Positions 13,705-13,968 of a stretch of DNA of 13,968 bases are shown in pieces; the stretch's first letter is position 1, and every line of letters begins with the position of its first letter. Origin of the DNA: an uncultured Clostridia bacterium (GTDB taxonomy: Bacteria; Bacillota; Clostridia; Christensenellales; Borkfalkiaceae); contig CANRFK010000024.1 in assembly GCA_947629875.1 (NCBI GenBank), positions 1 to 13,968 on the forward strand. Direction: 5' to 3'. The position numbers and the translations under genes are program-made. The notes beneath the pieces were generated by a model. It made no database searches. It worked only from the letters and a program-made list of their open reading frames with translations, and had not been told where the DNA came from.

Positions 13705-13968
13705 TTATCGTGATTGTCGGAGGGTCTTGCGGAGAAAATCCGGCGGTTCGCTCGAAAAAACGTACCCGTCTGCGCGTTTTCCGTTCGCGGGGGAACAACT
13801 CATCCACGTTCTGCGCACATCCGGTGCGGCGCCGTCGCCCTGCCTGCGGGTGTTGATCCACACGGCGGCGCCCCCCATTCTGTCCGTGGAAGCGTGCCGC
13901 GCACATTCAGGTCCGCCCAACTCATTGTGTTCGAGCGCAAACCCGCTGACCTCCGTCGTCCCGCAGCC
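13705..13968 (-). CDS. C-terminal part of an unrecognised protein (5' end beyond window)
   Basis: 87 residues are open from the right edge to the TAA at 13705. The composition looks protein-like, with GC-ending codons similar to the sugar genes: it begins GCGTTEVSGFALEHNELGG, continues RMGGAAVWINTRRQGDG, and ends YVFSSEPPDFLRKTLRQSR. I do not recognise the family. The complementary plus-strand frame is also open, so coding on this strand is a judgement from residue composition (more D, E, N, Y, W) and from a hairpin just after the stop. It lies upstream of, and in the same direction as, the nuclease-fusion gene, separated by ~340 bp containing hairpins. Confidence 0.4.
   Translation of the reverse strand, partial: GCGTTEVSGFALEHNELGGPECARHASTDRMGGAAVWINTRRQGDGAAPDVRRTWMSCSPANGKRADGYVFSSEPPDFLRKTLRQSR

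Noticed and set aside
13580..13906. 108-codon minus-strand ORF overlapping the right-edge gene
   Set aside because: Arginine-rich, crosses the nested hairpin and the palindrome, and conflicts with the better-looking frame ending at 13705.
13676..13968. Plus-strand ORF open from ATG 13676 to the right edge
   Set aside because: No ribosome binding site, and the composition (serine, proline, cysteine, arginine) looks like the antisense of the minus frame; both frames share third codon positions, so GC bias cannot decide. Not fully excluded.
11208..13968. Insertion sequence, integrase or CRISPR array around the nuclease fusion
   Set aside because: No transposase or recombinase motif, no terminal inverted repeats matching on both sides, and no regularly spaced repeats were found.
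1..13968. tRNA or rRNA genes
   Set aside because: No tRNA cloverleaf with a T-loop GGTTCGA-type motif and no rRNA signature was seen on either strand by eye.

Overview
The window looks like a chromosomal segment of a low-motility, Gram-positive-type anaerobe, most likely Bacillota/Clostridia. The reasons are three secreted proteins with lipoprotein signal peptides, strong AGGAGG-type ribosome binding sites, near-consensus sigma-A promoters, a CUT1 sugar ABC transporter encoded without its ATPase, and two ROK-family proteins. By eye most of it is GC-rich with GC-ending codons; positions ~11350-13640 are visibly more AT-rich. The taxon is inferred from style, not from any marker gene.

Positions 7980 to 1 (minus strand) form one tightly packed carbohydrate operon of seven genes: an L-fucose/L-arabinose isomerase-family protein, a GatZ/KbaZ-family protein, a ROK-family sugar kinase, a sugar-binding lipoprotein, two MalF/MalG-type permeases, and a GH43 glycosidase lipoprotein cut off by the window's left edge. 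Neighbouring genes overlap or are at most 21 nt apart. A consistent reading is that GH43 trims an arabinose-, xylose- or galactose-containing glycan outside the cell, the ABC transporter imports the product, and the isomerase, kinase and GatZ-like protein turn it into a glycolytic or pentose-phosphate intermediate. There is no GatY aldolase, so the GatZ-like protein may be a stand-alone sugar (phosphate) epimerase.

Positions 7981-8290 are a divergent control region with two near-perfect sigma-A promoters. To the right (plus strand) lie a ROK-family (NagC/XylR-like) regulator and an overlapping GmhB-like HAD phosphatase. A separate promoter then drives a lipoprotein with an Ig-like domain and a DUF4886/SGNH hydrolase domain. 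A 19-bp palindrome occurs both in the leader of the minus operon (8018-8036) and just downstream of the DUF4886 promoter (10011-10029), identical at 17 of 19 positions. This links the two units into one regulon.

Positions 11208-13968 are different in character. The centrepiece is a 600-residue minus-strand protein (11560-13362) that combines a domain resembling the RNA polymerase alpha C-terminal domain, a sigma-70 region 4 helix-turn-helix, and a C-terminal PD-(D/E)XK nuclease. It is flanked by hairpin-rich non-coding DNA, and a small, apparently frame-broken ORF containing a 7-bp tandem repeat lies directly downstream. A promoter-recognition module fused to a nuclease is the most unusual thing here, and is the best candidate for an undescribed system, possibly in defence or mobile-element biology. 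The last ~260 bases hold the 3' end of an unrecognised minus-strand gene.
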